A stretch of 64,000 nt of DNA from Enterococcus raffinosus (GCF_018917525.1 NZ_JAHLOS010000002.1:1-64000); one strand, 5' to 3'. Numbered from the stretch's first letter, positions 9,796-18,315 are shown. The notes: generated by a model not told the origin, from the letters alone. Translations and numbers: made by a program.

Positions 9796-9924
9796 CTAAT
9801 GTAAGAAGTTTTGCAAATCATCGCCGTATTCATCAATCTTCTTCGTTGTCAAAATGGTTCCTGCTACTAGCACGCCGCCAACAATAAGTGTACTGGCAAC
9901 TACAAACTTAACTAGTGATTTCAT
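9796..9924 (-). CDS. Small membrane protein, 42 residues
   Basis: Short gene with a very strong ribosome binding site (AGGGGG, 7 nt before ATG) and its own terminator. The product starts MKSLVKFVVASTLIVGG. It has one hydrophobic segment (about residues 5-24), then a charged tail with KKIDEYGDD and ends in NFLH. It looks like a single-pass membrane peptide with N-terminus inside by the positive-inside rule at the start, though Lys-Lys also follows the helix. I do not recognise the family and assign no function. It lies between the rplT terminator and the P-type ATPase gene, on their strand. Confidence 0.65.
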   Translation of the reverse strand: MKSLVKFVVASTLIVGGVLVAGTILTTKKIDEYGDDLQNFLH

Positions 9925-10024
9925 GAAAATTCCCCCTTTTAAAATAGTCTCCGATCATCTTTATGTATTAACCATAGCACAAGTAACTCGATGAATCCTC
10001 TAATATGCTTAGGTTTAATGCAAA

Positions 10025-10052
10025 CAAAAAACCCCGCTGCATTCAGCGAGGT
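10025..10052 (-). terminator. Terminator of infC-rpmI-rplT
   Basis: On the minus strand CCTCGCTG-AATG-CAGCGGGG is followed by seven T residues, 10 nt past the rplT stop. Confidence 0.9.
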
Positions 10053-10062
10053 CGATCATTCA

Positions 10063-10422
10063 TTATTTGTTTAATGAATCTTTTGCTTGGTCAGCAAGGG
10101 CCGTGAAAGCAGCTGCATCGTTAACTGCTAAATCAGCTAACATTTTGCGGTTGATTTCGATACCGGCAACTTTAAGACCGTGCATTAATTTTGAGTAGCT
10201 CAAGCCGTTCATACGAGCTGCAGCGTTGATACGTGCAATCCACAATTTGCGGAAGTCGCGTTTCTTTTGACGACGATCGCGGTATGCGTAGTTGTATGAA
10301 TTCATTACTTGTTCTTTAGCTGTTTTAAATAGAGTGTGTTTAGAACCGTAGTAACCTTTAGCTAGTTTTAATGTCTTTTTACGACGTTTACGAGTTACAG
10401 TTCCACCTTTAACACGTGCCAT
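10063..10422 (-). CDS. rplT: 50S ribosomal protein L20
   Basis: 119-residue L20, the usual length. It begins [19 protein letters not shown], and the basic N-terminal extension and [20 protein letters not shown] region are typical. It binds 23S rRNA early in 50S assembly. In Firmicutes it also represses its own operon by binding the infC leader. It is the last gene of infC-rpmI-rplT, with a strong AGGAGG site. Confidence 0.98.
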   Translation of the reverse strand: MARVKGGTVTRKRRKKTLKLAKGYYGSKHTLFKTAKEQVMNSYNYAYRDRRQKKRDFRKLWIARINAAARMNGLSYSKLMHGLKVAGIEINRKMLADLAVNDAAAFTALADQAKDSLNK

Positions 10423-10484
10423 GTTTAATTCCTCCTAATAAATAAATCATTGAATTTTTTAAGTTGTAAAGCGGGTTTGCGCAA

Positions 10485-10685
10485 TTATTTCATGCGTGCC
10501 AATTGTTGGCGGATACGTTTGTAATCGCCTTTTGAAACCATAGACGCTTTACGTAATTGACGACGTTGTTTTTTCGTTTTTCCGTGGAAACGGTGACTTG
10601 TAAATGCGCGGAAACGTTTCAAACCGCCCTTACCAGTGCGTTTTACGCGTTTTGCTAAACCGCGATGTGTTTTTTGTTTTGGCAT
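10485..10685 (-). CDS. rpmI: 50S ribosomal protein L35
   Basis: 66-residue basic ribosomal protein beginning [20 protein letters not shown], the L35 signature, at the normal length. Middle gene of infC-rpmI-rplT, with an AGGAGG site ahead of the ATG and 62 nt from rplT. Confidence 0.98.
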   Translation of the reverse strand: MPKQKTHRGLAKRVKRTGKGGLKRFRAFTSHRFHGKTKKQRRQLRKASMVSKGDYKRIRQQLARMK

Positions 10686-10758
10686 GACTAAATTTCCTCC
10701 TACTTTTCATTTCGCATACTCTTTAACTAGAGTCAAAGAAGCATTCTCAAAATTATTG

Positions 10759-11283
10759 CTAGTCTTTCTTCTCTTTCGGTGCAAGCACTAAGAACATGCT
10801 ACGTCCGTCCATCTTCGCTTTTTGTTCCACTGTCGCGATATCGGCAGTTTCATCAGCTAAGCGATCAAGAACTTTTTGACCAATATCTTTGTGGGTAATG
10901 GCACGGCCCTTGAAGCGGATCGAAGCTTTCACTTTGTCGCCTTTTTCTAGGAATTTACGCGCATTACGAAGTTTTGTATTAAAGTCGTTCACGTCGATCG
11001 TTGGACTTAAGCGAACTTCTTTAACGTTGATCACTTTTTGTTTCTTGCGAGCTTCGCGTTCTTTTTTCTGTTGTTCGAAGCGATATTTCCCGTAGTCCAT
11101 AATACGTGCAACCGGTGGTTTCGCACCAGGAGCCACTAAAACTACATCAAGATTTGCTTGTTCAGCAATCTTTAAGGCTTCTACTTTCGATTTAACACCT
11201 AATTGTTCGCCGTCTTGTCCGATCAAACGTACTTCACGTGCACGAATGCCGTCGTTAACCATCATATCCTTTGCTATGGTCAT
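10759..11283 (-). CDS. infC: Translation initiation factor IF-3
   Basis: IF-3 binds the 30S subunit and checks start codon and initiator tRNA. The 174-residue frame has the N-domain ([15 protein letters not shown]), linker and C-domain ([11 protein letters not shown]), as in other Firmicutes. The start is ambiguous. The ATG at 11283 is only 3 nt from GGAGG, whereas an in-frame ATA two codons later (11277) sits 9 nt away. Since infC of other bacteria uses AUU-type starts for autoregulation, ATA may be the true start. It heads the operon and follows an L20-type leader. Confidence 0.97.
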   Translation of the reverse strand: MTIAKDMMVNDGIRAREVRLIGQDGEQLGVKSKVEALKIAEQANLDVVLVAPGAKPPVARIMDYGKYRFEQQKKEREARKKQKVINVKEVRLSPTIDVNDFNTKLRNARKFLEKGDKVKASIRFKGRAITHKDIGQKVLDRLADETADIATVEQKAKMDGRSMFLVLAPKEKKD

Positions 11284-11309
11284 TCACCTCCAAAATTTTT
11301 GAGAGAAAA

Positions 11310-11445
11310 AAAGCAAATAAAAAAACGAGTTCTTTACGAACCCGCACGTAGTTCGACTCATCGAAAAGATCAGTCATTAACTATCTAGCCCAGCGAGATG
11401 TTCGCGTAAGGCGAGAAGCGGGTGCTTCTGCTTTCATTTCTCAAC
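11310..11445 (-). ncRNA. infC leader (L20-type attenuator)
   Basis: The untranslated leader from the mapped promoter to infC is about 160 nt. It holds GC-rich pairing segments (GCTTCTCGCC, CATCTCGCTGGG) and ends in an intrinsic terminator: CGGGTTC-GTAA-AGAACTCG followed by seven T residues at about 11318-11345. Firmicute infC-rpmI-rplT leaders of this build are attenuated when L20 binds (Rfam L20 leader). The family assignment rests on position and architecture, not on a covariance search. Confidence 0.75.
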
Positions 11446-11451
11446 TCTGCT

Positions 11452-11480
11452 AGTATACAAGCTGCGTTTCGAATTGTCAA
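11452..11480 (-). promoter_or_regulatory. Sigma-A promoter of infC-rpmI-rplT
   Basis: Consensus promoter on the minus strand: -35 TTGACA (11480-11475), 17-nt spacer, -10 TATACT (11457-11452). Transcription should start near 11445. Confidence 0.9.
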
Positions 11481-11644
11481 CTGCTTTAGACCTATTTCTA
11501 TTCATTTTCAGAAACTTTCTATTGAGTTTTCTTTAGTTTGTATGCTAACCTATAGATAGACGCTGTTTTACACCTTGCATGACAGCAACAGAATAATACA
11601 TAGTTCGAATCCACAAAGATATTACTACAAAAGGAAGTGATAGG

Positions 11645-12682
11645 ATGGAACAATCCTTTTTTAAAGAATTGATTCATTACAACAAACCAAAGGAATCACC
11701 TGTTCGTCTGATCGGTGCCGGCCTTTGTATGATCAGTGTTTTATTCACCGGCTATTTATCCCACCAGCTAGCCATCTCTAGCTACGGCTCTTTAGGTATT
11801 TTCACCTTTCTCTATTATCAAAGACTTCCGTTAAAACAATTGATGTTACGTTTATCAATAGTAGGTACTTTTTTGACTGCCGCCAATTTTCTTGGCATGC
11901 TCTCGACGCACGCTGTCTGGACCGCACCAATTGTGGTGGCTACGGTTGGGTTTTTAGGACGTTTTTTCTTCCGACTTTACGGCATTGCTAAACCAGGCCC
12001 ATTTTTTATTGTTATGGTCACGGCAATGGGCGTCAGCACTAATGTTCCCTTAGCTAAAATCCCAGTAATGAGCAGCTACTTCTTCATCGGCGTACTCTTT
12101 TCTTTGCTTGGTGCTTTTATTATGCATTTTGTCGAGAAGGATTCCTTCCCTGCAAATCAAGTAAAAAAGGCCCTAAAGGAACGGATTAATGAAGATCCAG
12201 CAGTAGTCATTGATAGCCTTTTATATAGCGGTATCTTATTTTTTGCCGTCTATCTGAGCATGGGGCTACAATTGAAGAATCCTTACTGGCTAGTCGTTTC
12301 CTGCGCCTCCATCTTACAAGGAGATAACCTGCGGGCAATGGCGCATCGCAATATCCAACGTATTTTCGGTACGATCATCGGGTTGGCCATTGCCGCATTC
12401 CTGCTCAATCTGCCTTTATCGGTTTTTGAAACATTGTTAATGATTACGGCCCTGTTTGTAACGGTGGAATATTTCGTGAAACGTAATTACGCGATCGCGC
12501 AATTCTTTACCACCCCGATGTCATTAATGCTCTCTATGCTGGTGAAGCAGCAATATCTCTACACCTTGATCCAGTTCCGTTTTCTCGGGATTGTGATCGG
12601 CAGTTTGCTAGGCCTACTTGCCGCATGGATGATGACCACCAGCTTGAGTTTTTACAATCGAAAATTTCATTCAAATGACTAA
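11645..12682 (+). CDS. FUSC-family membrane protein
   Basis: 345-residue polytopic membrane protein with about ten hydrophobic segments in two blocks (roughly residues 20-165 and 195-335) separated by a short charged linker. The second block has AHRNIQRIFGTIIG, the Arg/Gln-Arg/Gly-Thr pattern typical of fusaric-acid-resistance/aromatic-acid-exporter-like proteins. Family members are thought to export aromatic compounds; the substrate here is unknown. The ATG follows AAGGAAGTGATAGG. Its terminator is at 12698-12721, and it appears monocistronic. Confidence 0.8.
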   Translation: MEQSFFKELIHYNKPKESPVRLIGAGLCMISVLFTGYLSHQLAISSYGSLGIFTFLYYQRLPLKQLMLRLSIVGTFLTAANFLGMLSTHAVWTAPIVVATVGFLGRFFFRLYGIAKPGPFFIVMVTAMGVSTNVPLAKIPVMSSYFFIGVLFSLLGAFIMHFVEKDSFPANQVKKALKERINEDPAVVIDSLLYSGILFFAVYLSMGLQLKNPYWLVVSCASILQGDNLRAMAHRNIQRIFGTIIGLAIAAFLLNLPLSVFETLLMITALFVTVEYFVKRNYAIAQFFTTPMSLMLSMLVKQQYLYTLIQFRFLGIVIGSLLGLLAAWMMTTSLSFYNRKFHSND

Positions 12683-12697
12683 TACGCAAAGAGAAAA

Positions 12698-12721
12698 CCG
12701 AGTGGAGCCACTCGGTTTTTG
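12698..12721 (+). terminator. Terminator of the FUSC-family gene
   Basis: CCGAGTGG-AG-CCACTCGG followed by TTTTT, just after the stop codon. Its T tract merges into the next gene's promoter. Confidence 0.88.
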
Positions 12722-12728
12722 CTATAAT
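12720..12728 (+). promoter_or_regulatory. Extended -10 promoter for the Cof-type phosphatase gene
   Basis: TGCTATAAT is a perfect extended -10 element (TGnTATAAT) at the end of the preceding terminator's T tract. There is no good -35, which extended -10 promoters can lack. The ATG is 31 nt downstream. Confidence 0.65.
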
Positions 12729-12759
12729 AAGGACTATATAAATTGAAGGAGGCTCCTCT

Positions 12760-13569
12760 ATGTATCGATTGATTGCTTGCGACTTGGATGAAACCTTGTT
12801 AGACAAAGGTCGGCACGTTTCAAAAAGAACGCAGGAAACAATAAAAATGGCAGAAGCGCAAGGCTTGGTATTCGCACCAGCCACAGGACGCGGTTTTTAC
12901 TCGATTAAACAAACCTTGGAAGAATTGGATGCTGCAAACAAAGCCAATCACTATATGATCGGGTTTAACGGCGGTGTTGTGGTGGAAAACCAAGGACCTA
13001 CCATTATCAAGGATTTCCCTATGTCCTACGACATTCTGTCACGCTTGTTTGAATTTGGCTCCAACTATGAGGTGGCGATCCATCTTTACACGTTTGATCA
13101 AACCTATGTCTATCACAGCAACCCTGAAGAAGACACCTACTTAACGACGATTCCTCACGAAAAAAGATTCGATGATGATATTCACTTTTTAAAAGATCAA
13201 ATATGTTACAAAGCTTTGTTTCAAAATTTGGACCGCAGCTATTTAGAACAATTAGAGCAGGAAATGCCTAAAGAGCTGCACGATGTATTGGAGATTAGTT
13301 ATTCCTCTAATCGTTATATCGAATTCAATCCAAAGGGCGTCAATAAAGGCGCAGCATTGCGAACATTAGCAGATCATTTAAGTATCCCAATGAATGAAAC
13401 CATCGCCATTGGAGACAATATTAACGATCTAGCTATGATTCACGAAGCCGAATTAGGGATTGCGGTCGCGAATGCCGTTCCCGCTGTAAAAGAAGCGGCG
13501 CAGCATACAACCGTTGCAGATCATGAACAAAGCGCTGTGGCTGAAGTCATCGAAACCTTCATTCTATAA
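12760..13569 (+). CDS. Cof-type HAD-family phosphatase
   Basis: 269-residue HAD-superfamily hydrolase of the Cof subfamily. Motif I is CDLDETLLD (nucleophile Asp8), the Ser/Thr of motif II is in APATGRG, the Lys of motif III is in NKGAALR, and motif IV is GDNINDLAM. The large central segment is the C2 cap that sets specificity. Such enzymes dephosphorylate sugar phosphates, flavin or pyridoxal phosphates in the cytoplasm; the substrate is not deducible. GAAGGAGG lies 8 nt before the ATG. Transcribed alone, ending at a shared terminator. Confidence 0.92.
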   Translation: MYRLIACDLDETLLDKGRHVSKRTQETIKMAEAQGLVFAPATGRGFYSIKQTLEELDAANKANHYMIGFNGGVVVENQGPTIIKDFPMSYDILSRLFEFGSNYEVAIHLYTFDQTYVYHSNPEEDTYLTTIPHEKRFDDDIHFLKDQICYKALFQNLDRSYLEQLEQEMPKELHDVLEISYSSNRYIEFNPKGVNKGAALRTLADHLSIPMNETIAIGDNINDLAMIHEAELGIAVANAVPAVKEAAQHTTVADHEQSAVAEVIETFIL

Positions 13570-13573
13570 TAGA

Positions 13574-13613
13574 AAAAAGCGAAGCAACTCATTTGAGTCT
13601 GCTTCGCTTTTAG
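13574..13613 (+). terminator. Bidirectional terminator between convergent genes
   Basis: AAAAAGCGAAGCA and TGCTTCGCTTTTA form a perfect stem with T-rich flanks on both strands. It serves the phosphatase gene and overlaps the last codons of the leftward CorA-type gene. Confidence 0.88.
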
Positions 13614-14515
13614 CGTATTCTGCGCCATAAAATCAAAATCAACCAGATGGACAATCCGATACTGATCGCTACCGTAATCACCCACCCGATTTCAGAATGG
13701 GTAAATGGCAGAGGCATGTTCATTCCAAAAAAACCAGTCACAATCGTTGGGATTGTTAAGAGCAGTGACCAGATCGTTAAAATTTTCATTGTGTCATTCA
13801 AATTATTGTTCAACAAATTATTGTAAGTCCCCGATAACTGATCCAGTACCTCACTGGATAATCTGGTCATTTCTACCGCCTGCTTGGCCTCGATCAGCGC
13901 ATCATCCAACTCCTCTTTTTCTTTATCTGTGAAGCTCGAAAAGATCACTTGGACTTTGACCTGAGCCAAAAGTACAGCATTTTGTTTTGTCGCAGTTACT
14001 AAGTAAACTAAACCAATCTCCAGATCAGAAAGTGCTAAAAGATTTTTATTCGTAGTCTTCTCCCGCAGTTTTTTATTCAATTGTATTCGTTGGCTATCCA
14101 CTTCCTCAACCAAGGGAAAATAATAATCAGAAATCAAAAATAGGGTATGGAACAATAAACTCGCGGTGCTTTGATTTGAATCATTTGCTAATAGATTCTC
14201 GATAATATTTTCAACATAAGCGGTTCGCTCATTCACAAAAGAAAAGAAATAATGATCCTTTAAAATAAAGGCCATCGGGCTCGTCTCGTAATGATTGTCT
14301 TTTTTTAGCAAGTTCGGAACATTAAAAATCAGCAGCAAGGCTTTTTCCATCGGATCATACTCCACACGTGCCCGCTCATTATCGTCCAACGCGTAGGTCA
14401 GCATCTCGTCACTGATTGCATAACTTTCCCGCAATCTTTTTACTTCATGAGATTGTGTGCTGTCCACATTAATCCACGAACACATCTCTTGATTGAATGT
14501 TTGTTTGCTGTCCAT
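13610..14515 (-). CDS. corA: CorA-family divalent cation channel
   Basis: 301-residue CorA-type magnesium/cobalt transporter. It has a long cytoplasmic alpha/beta and helical N-terminal domain, then two C-terminal membrane helices (about residues 240-265 and 275-298). The signature FGMNMPLP follows the first helix, with GMN being the selectivity-filter motif. The functional form in the family is a pentamer. GGAGGGG precedes the ATG. Not in an operon; it converges with the Cof-type phosphatase gene. Confidence 0.93.
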   Translation of the reverse strand: MDSKQTFNQEMCSWINVDSTQSHEVKRLRESYAISDEMLTYALDDNERARVEYDPMEKALLLIFNVPNLLKKDNHYETSPMAFILKDHYFFSFVNERTAYVENIIENLLANDSNQSTASLLFHTLFLISDYYFPLVEEVDSQRIQLNKKLREKTTNKNLLALSDLEIGLVYLVTATKQNAVLLAQVKVQVIFSSFTDKEKEELDDALIEAKQAVEMTRLSSEVLDQLSGTYNNLLNNNLNDTMKILTIWSLLLTIPTIVTGFFGMNMPLPFTHSEIGWVITVAISIGLSIWLILILWRRIR

Positions 14516-14593
14516 GATACCCCTCCTGGTCTAGATCATTCTAGTCCAGTATAACAAAAACTTTCATCTTAGTAGTCCAATATTGCCCTAGTA

Positions 14594-14628
14594 AAACAAA
14601 AACAGGAACGAATTCATGTCGCTCCTGC
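14594..14628 (-). terminator. Terminator of the maltodextrin uptake operon
   Basis: On the minus strand CAGGAGCG...CGTTCCTG is followed by TTTTTGTTTT, about 17 nt beyond the stop of the last permease gene. Confidence 0.75.
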
Positions 14629-14644
14629 TTCTAACAACTTAAGA

Positions 14645-15484
14645 TTAGCCTTTCACACCACCAGCAGTGATTCCTTCTACATAATACTTTTGCATCACCA
14701 TAAACAACAACGTAATCGGGATCGCAATAATTACACACCCCGCTGTAAAAGGCATAAACCAGTGATTAATTTTATCTGGCTGCAGCATCGTGAATAATCC
14801 GATCGCTACGGTATATTTCTGTTTTTGCTGTCCCAGAATCACTTGGGCAAAAATGAAATCCATCCACGGAATCATAAACGTCATTAAGGCCGTGTAAACA
14901 ATGATCGGCTTCGACAACGGCAGCGTGATTTTAAGGAAAATATCTTTTTTCGTGGCACCATCGATCATCGCCGATTCATCCAGCGAATACGGGATCGTAT
15001 CGAAAAAGCCTTTGGCTATATAAAAACCTAACGCGGCTCCCGCGGAATAGACAATGATCAGTGCCACCAGCGTCCCATCAAGCTCCATCGCTTTGAGAAT
15101 ATAATACACAGCGATCATGCTCATGAAGGCCGGGAACATATTCAAAACCAATGCTAATTTCAAGAAACGATTGCGAAACCTAAACTTGATCCGAGAAACA
15201 GAATACGCGATGGCTACCGTGATGAAGGTTGAAATGAGACACGTAGCGATTGCGACAATCAGCGTATTCATAAACCAGCGGGCAAAGGGATACGAACTAT
15301 TGGTGAATAACATTTTGTAATTCTCAAACGTGAAGGTTTTCGGAATAATGTAATTGACCGACATGGCCCCTTCCCCACGAAAGCTGGTTAGGACAACCCA
15401 TAAAATTGGAAATAGCCAAATCACTGAAAGAATGATCAGCAAGACATAGACAAACGTTAAGGTACGGCGTTTTTGCTTTTTCAT
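14645..15484 (-). CDS. malG: Maltodextrin ABC transporter permease, MalG type
   Basis: 279-residue inner permease of a CUT1 sugar ABC transporter, with six membrane helices. The EAA loop (DESAMIDGATKKDIFLKITL, about residues 165-190) contacts the ATPase. The start codon shares one base with the upstream permease stop (TAATG), so the two are translationally coupled. It is the last gene of malX-malF-malG; the ATPase is encoded divergently at 18505. Confidence 0.93.
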   Translation of the reverse strand: MKKQKRRTLTFVYVLLIILSVIWLFPILWVVLTSFRGEGAMSVNYIIPKTFTFENYKMLFTNSSYPFARWFMNTLIVAIATCLISTFITVAIAYSVSRIKFRFRNRFLKLALVLNMFPAFMSMIAVYYILKAMELDGTLVALIIVYSAGAALGFYIAKGFFDTIPYSLDESAMIDGATKKDIFLKITLPLSKPIIVYTALMTFMIPWMDFIFAQVILGQQKQKYTVAIGLFTMLQPDKINHWFMPFTAGCVIIAIPITLLFMVMQKYYVEGITAGGVKG

Positions 15485-16845
15485 TATTGCAGACCTCCTT
15501 CATAAGATTTCGAGCGTGTGTAGGCCAATAAGCTAAAGACCGCACTCAACACAAAAATAATGATTCCGATAACACTAGCCAAATTATAATCGCTAGCGAT
15601 GACCGTCAGCTTATAGAGCCAAGTAACCAGTAAATCGGTATCGCCTGCTTGATACAGGGCAGAGTTGTTCGGCTTGCCCTCTGTTAATAGATAGATCACA
15701 TTAAAATTATTGATATTTCCAATAAATTGCTGGATCAAATTTGGTGTCATAATCAACAAGATTTGCGGAAACGTAATCGAACGAAAAATTTGGAATTTAT
15801 TCGCACCATCAATCTCAGCCGCTTCAATTTGCTCAGTCGGCAGGTTCATAATGATCCCTGTCGCAATCAACATCGTTACCGGAATCCCGACCCACATATT
15901 GACAAAAATAATTGAAAATTTGGCCCAAGTACCATCACTTAGAAATGGCAACGCATTTGAAATCAAGCCCCACCTCTCTAGCAGCGCATTCACTGGTCCC
16001 CAATCGGCTAATAAATTACGCATAATCAGCAAAGAGACAAATTGCGGTACCGCCATCGTAATGACGAAAATTGTCCGAAAGATCTTTTTTCCGCGTAAGC
16101 CTTTGGTGTTGATCAATAAGGCCAACAAAATCCCAAAGAAGAAATTGGTTGCTGTCGCTGCCACGGCCCAGATCAGTGTCCAAGACAGCAGCGGCATAAA
16201 CGTCTCTGCCATTCGTCCCGTCAAAATATTTCTAAAATTCGCGAATCCGACCCAGTCAAATAAATGTCCAGGCGGCAAGTGATTATGATCGTAATTGGTA
16301 AAAGCCAAAGCGATCATATAAATCAAAGGTAAAATCGTAAACAACAGTACACCGATCAATGGTATGACCATCAGCGTCATATGGAATCGCCCATTAGTCA
16401 GTGTCTTCATATCCTCCCTAAAGCTCGGAATCTTCTTATGTTCCTTGTTCAAGACGAATAATTTACGATTACTCTTTAAGCTGCACCAATAGATATAGAA
16501 AAATATTCCACAAAAAATAATAGCTGCTAATCCATAAATCATCAATAACATGGAATTGTCGCCTTCAACAGAAACCTTCATCTTTATTCCATCAATCGTC
16601 TGCCACTGCATTCCTTGCGTTTTCGTTCCTAAAGTTATCAAGCCAATAATTCCAGGAACAATCTGATACATACAGGCGATAATAAAGATAATTTCAGCGA
16701 ATAAAAATAGAATTCCTTTGAAGAACTGCTTATTTAGCAGATTACTGAATCCCATAATCACAAACGACAGCTTTGTTTTGAGATCACCTTCTTTGAACAC
16801 TTGTTTCATCGAAAATTCTTCGCCGTAAGTCCCGGCTTTTTCCAT
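15484..16845 (-). CDS. malF: Maltodextrin ABC transporter permease, MalF type
   Basis: 453-residue permease with eight hydrophobic segments. The first two (about residues 35-60 and 95-120) form the N-terminal extension typical of MalF. The EAA loop reads EAAEIDGANKFQIFRSITFP. The start at 16845 has AGGGAGG 8 nt upstream; longer in-frame starts have no such site. It pairs with the MalG-type permease and follows the binding-protein gene, from which it is separated by a stem-loop. Confidence 0.92.
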   Translation of the reverse strand: MEKAGTYGEEFSMKQVFKEGDLKTKLSFVIMGFSNLLNKQFFKGILFLFAEIIFIIACMYQIVPGIIGLITLGTKTQGMQWQTIDGIKMKVSVEGDNSMLLMIYGLAAIIFCGIFFYIYWCSLKSNRKLFVLNKEHKKIPSFREDMKTLTNGRFHMTLMVIPLIGVLLFTILPLIYMIALAFTNYDHNHLPPGHLFDWVGFANFRNILTGRMAETFMPLLSWTLIWAVAATATNFFFGILLALLINTKGLRGKKIFRTIFVITMAVPQFVSLLIMRNLLADWGPVNALLERWGLISNALPFLSDGTWAKFSIIFVNMWVGIPVTMLIATGIIMNLPTEQIEAAEIDGANKFQIFRSITFPQILLIMTPNLIQQFIGNINNFNVIYLLTEGKPNNSALYQAGDTDLLVTWLYKLTVIASDYNLASVIGIIIFVLSAVFSLLAYTRSKSYEGGLQ

Positions 16846-16897
16846 CGACAAAACCTCCCTTTTTTGAATTAAGTGGGTCAACGATACAAAAAGATTT

Positions 16898-16927
16898 CGG
16901 AGCAAAAAAATGATTTCTTTTGCCCCG
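16898..16927 (-). terminator. Stem-loop between malX and malF
   Basis: On the minus strand CGGGGCAAAA pairs with TTTTGCTCCG (one G-U) 15 nt after the malX stop. The following T tract is weak (AAATCTTTTTG), so it probably protects or attenuates message rather than fully terminating. That would give more binding protein than permease. Confidence 0.55.
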
Positions 16928-16941
16928 ACATCTACTAAATC

Positions 16942-18198
16942 TTACTTATCACCAGAGATATCCTTCACTAACTGATCCAGCTTCGCTTGGTATTGATCTG
17001 GCTTGATTTTTCCATTATAAGTATCGCTTAAAACAGCAGCCGAGGCTGTCCAGAAATTCGTCATTTCAGGAATCTTCGGCATAACGACGGAGTAATCCGA
17101 ACCACTCATGGTAACGACCGCATTCGCTAATTCATCATTCGTCACATAATCGGCTTCTTGAATCGTTGTGTTCGACGGAATAATGTTTCTTGTTTCATCT
17201 TTAAATTGTGCTTCTTGCACGGCTTCGCTAGATAAATAAGAAGCAAGCTTATAATCTGCAGCGATTTTCTTCGAATCGCCATCAGCTGGTGCTTGGTTTA
17301 CTGCATACAGCTTCACACCCAAAAAGGCTTTTTGTTGAACCTCATTGCCACCGATAGTCATTTTTGGATAAACTGCAATCCCTAAATTATCTTCTCCAAC
17401 TGCTTCGATGGCTTTTTCTTTATCCCAAGGACCAGATTCGAAGGCTGCAATCTTCTCATTCTCAAATTGTGAAATATAATCGTCCCCGACATTTACAAAG
17501 CCAGAATTATCTTTCTGATCAGCAATCCATTGTAAGACTGAAACCCCAGCAGGATTGTTCCAATCCGTGCCTTTCACATCTTCTCCAGTATCACCGAACA
17601 GCTTGTCACCGACTGACATAAATAATGGTCCGATTTTATAAGCATCGACAGCCTTCAAATTCGCACCAAATGTCGCGTTTTTAGTGATGTTCTCATAAGA
17701 GCTGACTTGGTCTTCACTTAACATTTTTTTGTTATAATACAGAACTTGCGATTCAATACCGTATGGGAACGCATACACTTTATCTTTGTAAGTCGCGCCA
17801 ACCAATGCCGTTTCTGATTGATCTGACTTGATCTCATCTGCATATTTTTCGGGAATCTCCTGAATGACTCCTGAATCAACCAATTGTCCTAATTGATCAT
17901 GAGGGAGCGCAAAAACATCTGCGGCGGAGGAAGGATCCTTTTTCACATTTTCCTGTGCTTTCGCATCTTCTGTTTCAACGACCTTCACATTGATATCTGG
18001 ATTTTCCTTCTCGAAAGCCTCTAAAACTTTTGTGTAGAATTTTTTTGAATCCGTGGTAATCCATAACGTGACATCTGTTTTATCAGATGAGCCGGATGCT
18101 TTCTTATCGTCAGAGCCTGACCCGCATGCCGCCAATGTTAAGGCTGCTGCTCCTAACATCACCCCTGATAATAAATACTTTTTCAAATTGCTCTTCAT
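16942..18198 (-). CDS. malX: Maltodextrin-binding lipoprotein
   Basis: 418-residue extracellular solute-binding lipoprotein of the maltose/maltodextrin family. The lipobox LAAC is at about residues 20-23, after a short signal peptide, and a Ser/Gly/Asp-rich tether follows. The mature part begins VTLWITTDSKKFY and has the type I binding-protein pattern. The start at 18198 has AGGAGG 7 nt upstream. It is the first gene of the leftward operon, just downstream of a cre and a MalR-type operator. Confidence 0.92.
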   Translation of the reverse strand: MKSNLKKYLLSGVMLGAAALTLAACGSGSDDKKASGSSDKTDVTLWITTDSKKFYTKVLEAFEKENPDINVKVVETEDAKAQENVKKDPSSAADVFALPHDQLGQLVDSGVIQEIPEKYADEIKSDQSETALVGATYKDKVYAFPYGIESQVLYYNKKMLSEDQVSSYENITKNATFGANLKAVDAYKIGPLFMSVGDKLFGDTGEDVKGTDWNNPAGVSVLQWIADQKDNSGFVNVGDDYISQFENEKIAAFESGPWDKEKAIEAVGEDNLGIAVYPKMTIGGNEVQQKAFLGVKLYAVNQAPADGDSKKIAADYKLASYLSSEAVQEAQFKDETRNIIPSNTTIQEADYVTNDELANAVVTMSGSDYSVVMPKIPEMTNFWTASAAVLSDTYNGKIKPDQYQAKLDQLVKDISGDK

Positions 18199-18244
18199 TC
18201 TGCTTCCTCCTGCATAAATTGAATTTTTGCTACAAAACACATTA

Positions 18245-18259
18245 TGCAACCGATTGCGC
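18245..18259 (-). promoter_or_regulatory. MalR-type operator, malX side
   Basis: TGCAACCGATTGCGC, about 21-35 nt downstream of the predicted malX start site. The same 15 bases occur at the divergent malK promoter. The sequence fits LacI/MalR-family operators (CGCAATCGGTTGCA-like). No malR gene is in the window. Confidence 0.8.
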
Positions 18260-18270
18260 TAAATTGCAAG

Positions 18271-18284
18271 AGGAAGCGCTTAAA
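18271..18284 (-). promoter_or_regulatory. cre (CcpA site) at the malX start site
   Basis: TTTAAGCGCTTCCT on the minus strand matches the Bacillus cre consensus TGWAARCGYTWNCW at all but one position. It covers the predicted transcription start, a placement expected to repress. Confidence 0.75.
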
Positions 18285-18286
18285 TT

Positions 18287-18315
18287 ATTTTATTTTTTTA
18301 AATTAAACTATACAA
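18287..18315 (-). promoter_or_regulatory. malX promoter
   Basis: -35 TTGTAT (18315-18310), 17-nt spacer, -10 TAAAAT (18292-18287); start near 18280. The cre and MalR-type operator lie at and just after the start. Confidence 0.65.

Noticed and set aside
15710-16282. 190-codon open frame antisense to the MalF-type permease gene
   Set aside because: Shadow of a well-supported permease gene. No ribosome site, no recognisable domain.
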